DNA of 28,691 bases from a virus, in the IMG/VR virus record IMGVR_UViG_3300025131_004669, positions 1 to 28,691 of that record, one strand, 5' to 3'. Below are positions 28,591 to 28,691 of this stretch, in pieces. How positions within the stretch are numbered: the first letter of the stretch is position 1; every line of letters starts with the position of its first letter. The position numbers were made by a program, and so were the translations under genes. The notes beneath the pieces are model-generated. The model was given only the letters and a program-made list of their open reading frames with translations, did not search any database and had not been told where the DNA came from.

Positions 28591-28691
28591 AAAAAGTTTT
28601 GGGTTGCCTTCTGTGTGAGAGGGATTCGATTATTACCCTCAAGAGAGCTCCCAAATAATCTCTTATTTTTTTACTCTCTGTCCATCTCGAA
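28591..28691. other. Right-edge non-coding segment with hairpin
   Basis: This last 101 bases holds no gene that can be supported. A seven-base-pair stem pairs GATTATT (28628-28634) with AATAATC (28654-28660) around a 19-base loop that contains GAGCTC, and a T-rich run (28661-28672) follows on the plus strand. It therefore resembles a weak terminator for plus-strand transcription, or the end of something beyond the window. The bases 28591-28660 are less AT-rich than the neighbourhood. On the minus strand, one reading frame is open from the edge to about 28560 but runs through the promoter, so it is not called. Confidence 0.35.

Noticed and set aside
28560-28691. tRNA-like sequence or partial gene at the right edge on the minus strand
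   Set aside because: GAGGG and CCCTC could mimic a T-arm, but the loop is too long and no anticodon or acceptor arm can be drawn. The open frame there runs through the SSB promoter and ends in Lys-rich A-tract codons.

Overview
This window looks like part of the genome of a tailed, T4-like (myovirus-type) marine bacteriophage. It is strongly AT-rich and packed with short overlapping genes, and every convincing gene lies on the minus strand, so transcription runs from high to low coordinates. The T4-type replication core is recognisable: gp32-like SSB, UvsX recombinase, 5' nuclease, DnaB/gp41-type helicase, family B DNA polymerase (gp43), sliding clamp (gp45) and both clamp-loader subunits (gp44, gp62). 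No tRNA, CRISPR array, insertion sequence or integrase was seen.

Layout in transcription order. (1) 28691-22919: an unexplained right-edge segment, a promoter with a palindromic operator, SSB, UvsX, 5' nuclease, a 58-residue small protein, a DNA methyltransferase and the helicase. (2) 22916-18533: a 41-residue small gene, a B12-dependent (class II) ribonucleotide reductase, a secreted trypsin-like lipoprotein joined in frame to a dockerin-type domain but interrupted by one TGA, and a type II glutamine synthetase. (3) 18469-16402: small accessory genes (SH3-like protein, staphylococcal-nuclease fold, P-loop kinase, membrane coiled coil, nucleotidyltransferase). (4) 16411-11320: a promoter, then queD, queE, a PD-(D/E)XK-like protein, folE, a conserved 115-residue protein, a GT-B glycosyltransferase and a DpdA-like transglycosylase. 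This is a 7-deazaguanine DNA modification module with no queC in view. (5) 11320-6163: polymerase, clamp, a 42-residue gene, clamp loader and two zinc-ribbon proteins. (6) 6166-1: a DUF1599/Nmad1-like protein, a Cas4-like nuclease, a SLOG-fold protein, a ribbon-helix-helix protein, and three glycosyltransferases mixed with two unassigned proteins.

How the genes fit together. Replication proteins, nucleotide supply (RNR) and base modification sit in one long co-oriented block, with stop/start overlaps (TAATG, ATGA, TGATG) implying translational coupling. FolE, QueD and QueE would convert GTP to 7-carboxy-7-deazaguanine, and DpdA would exchange guanine in DNA for that base or a derivative. The glycosyltransferase between folE and dpdA suggests, without proving, a further sugar step.

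The most striking single observation is the protease gene. All landmarks of a trypsin are present, but the codon for conserved Cys220 (chymotrypsin numbering) is TGA, and the same frame continues through the rest of the trypsin fold into two dockerin-like calcium repeats, ending exactly at the next gene's start. Dockerin repeats of this style are, from memory, common in marine Marinimicrobia and relatives, so the host may belong there; this is inference only.
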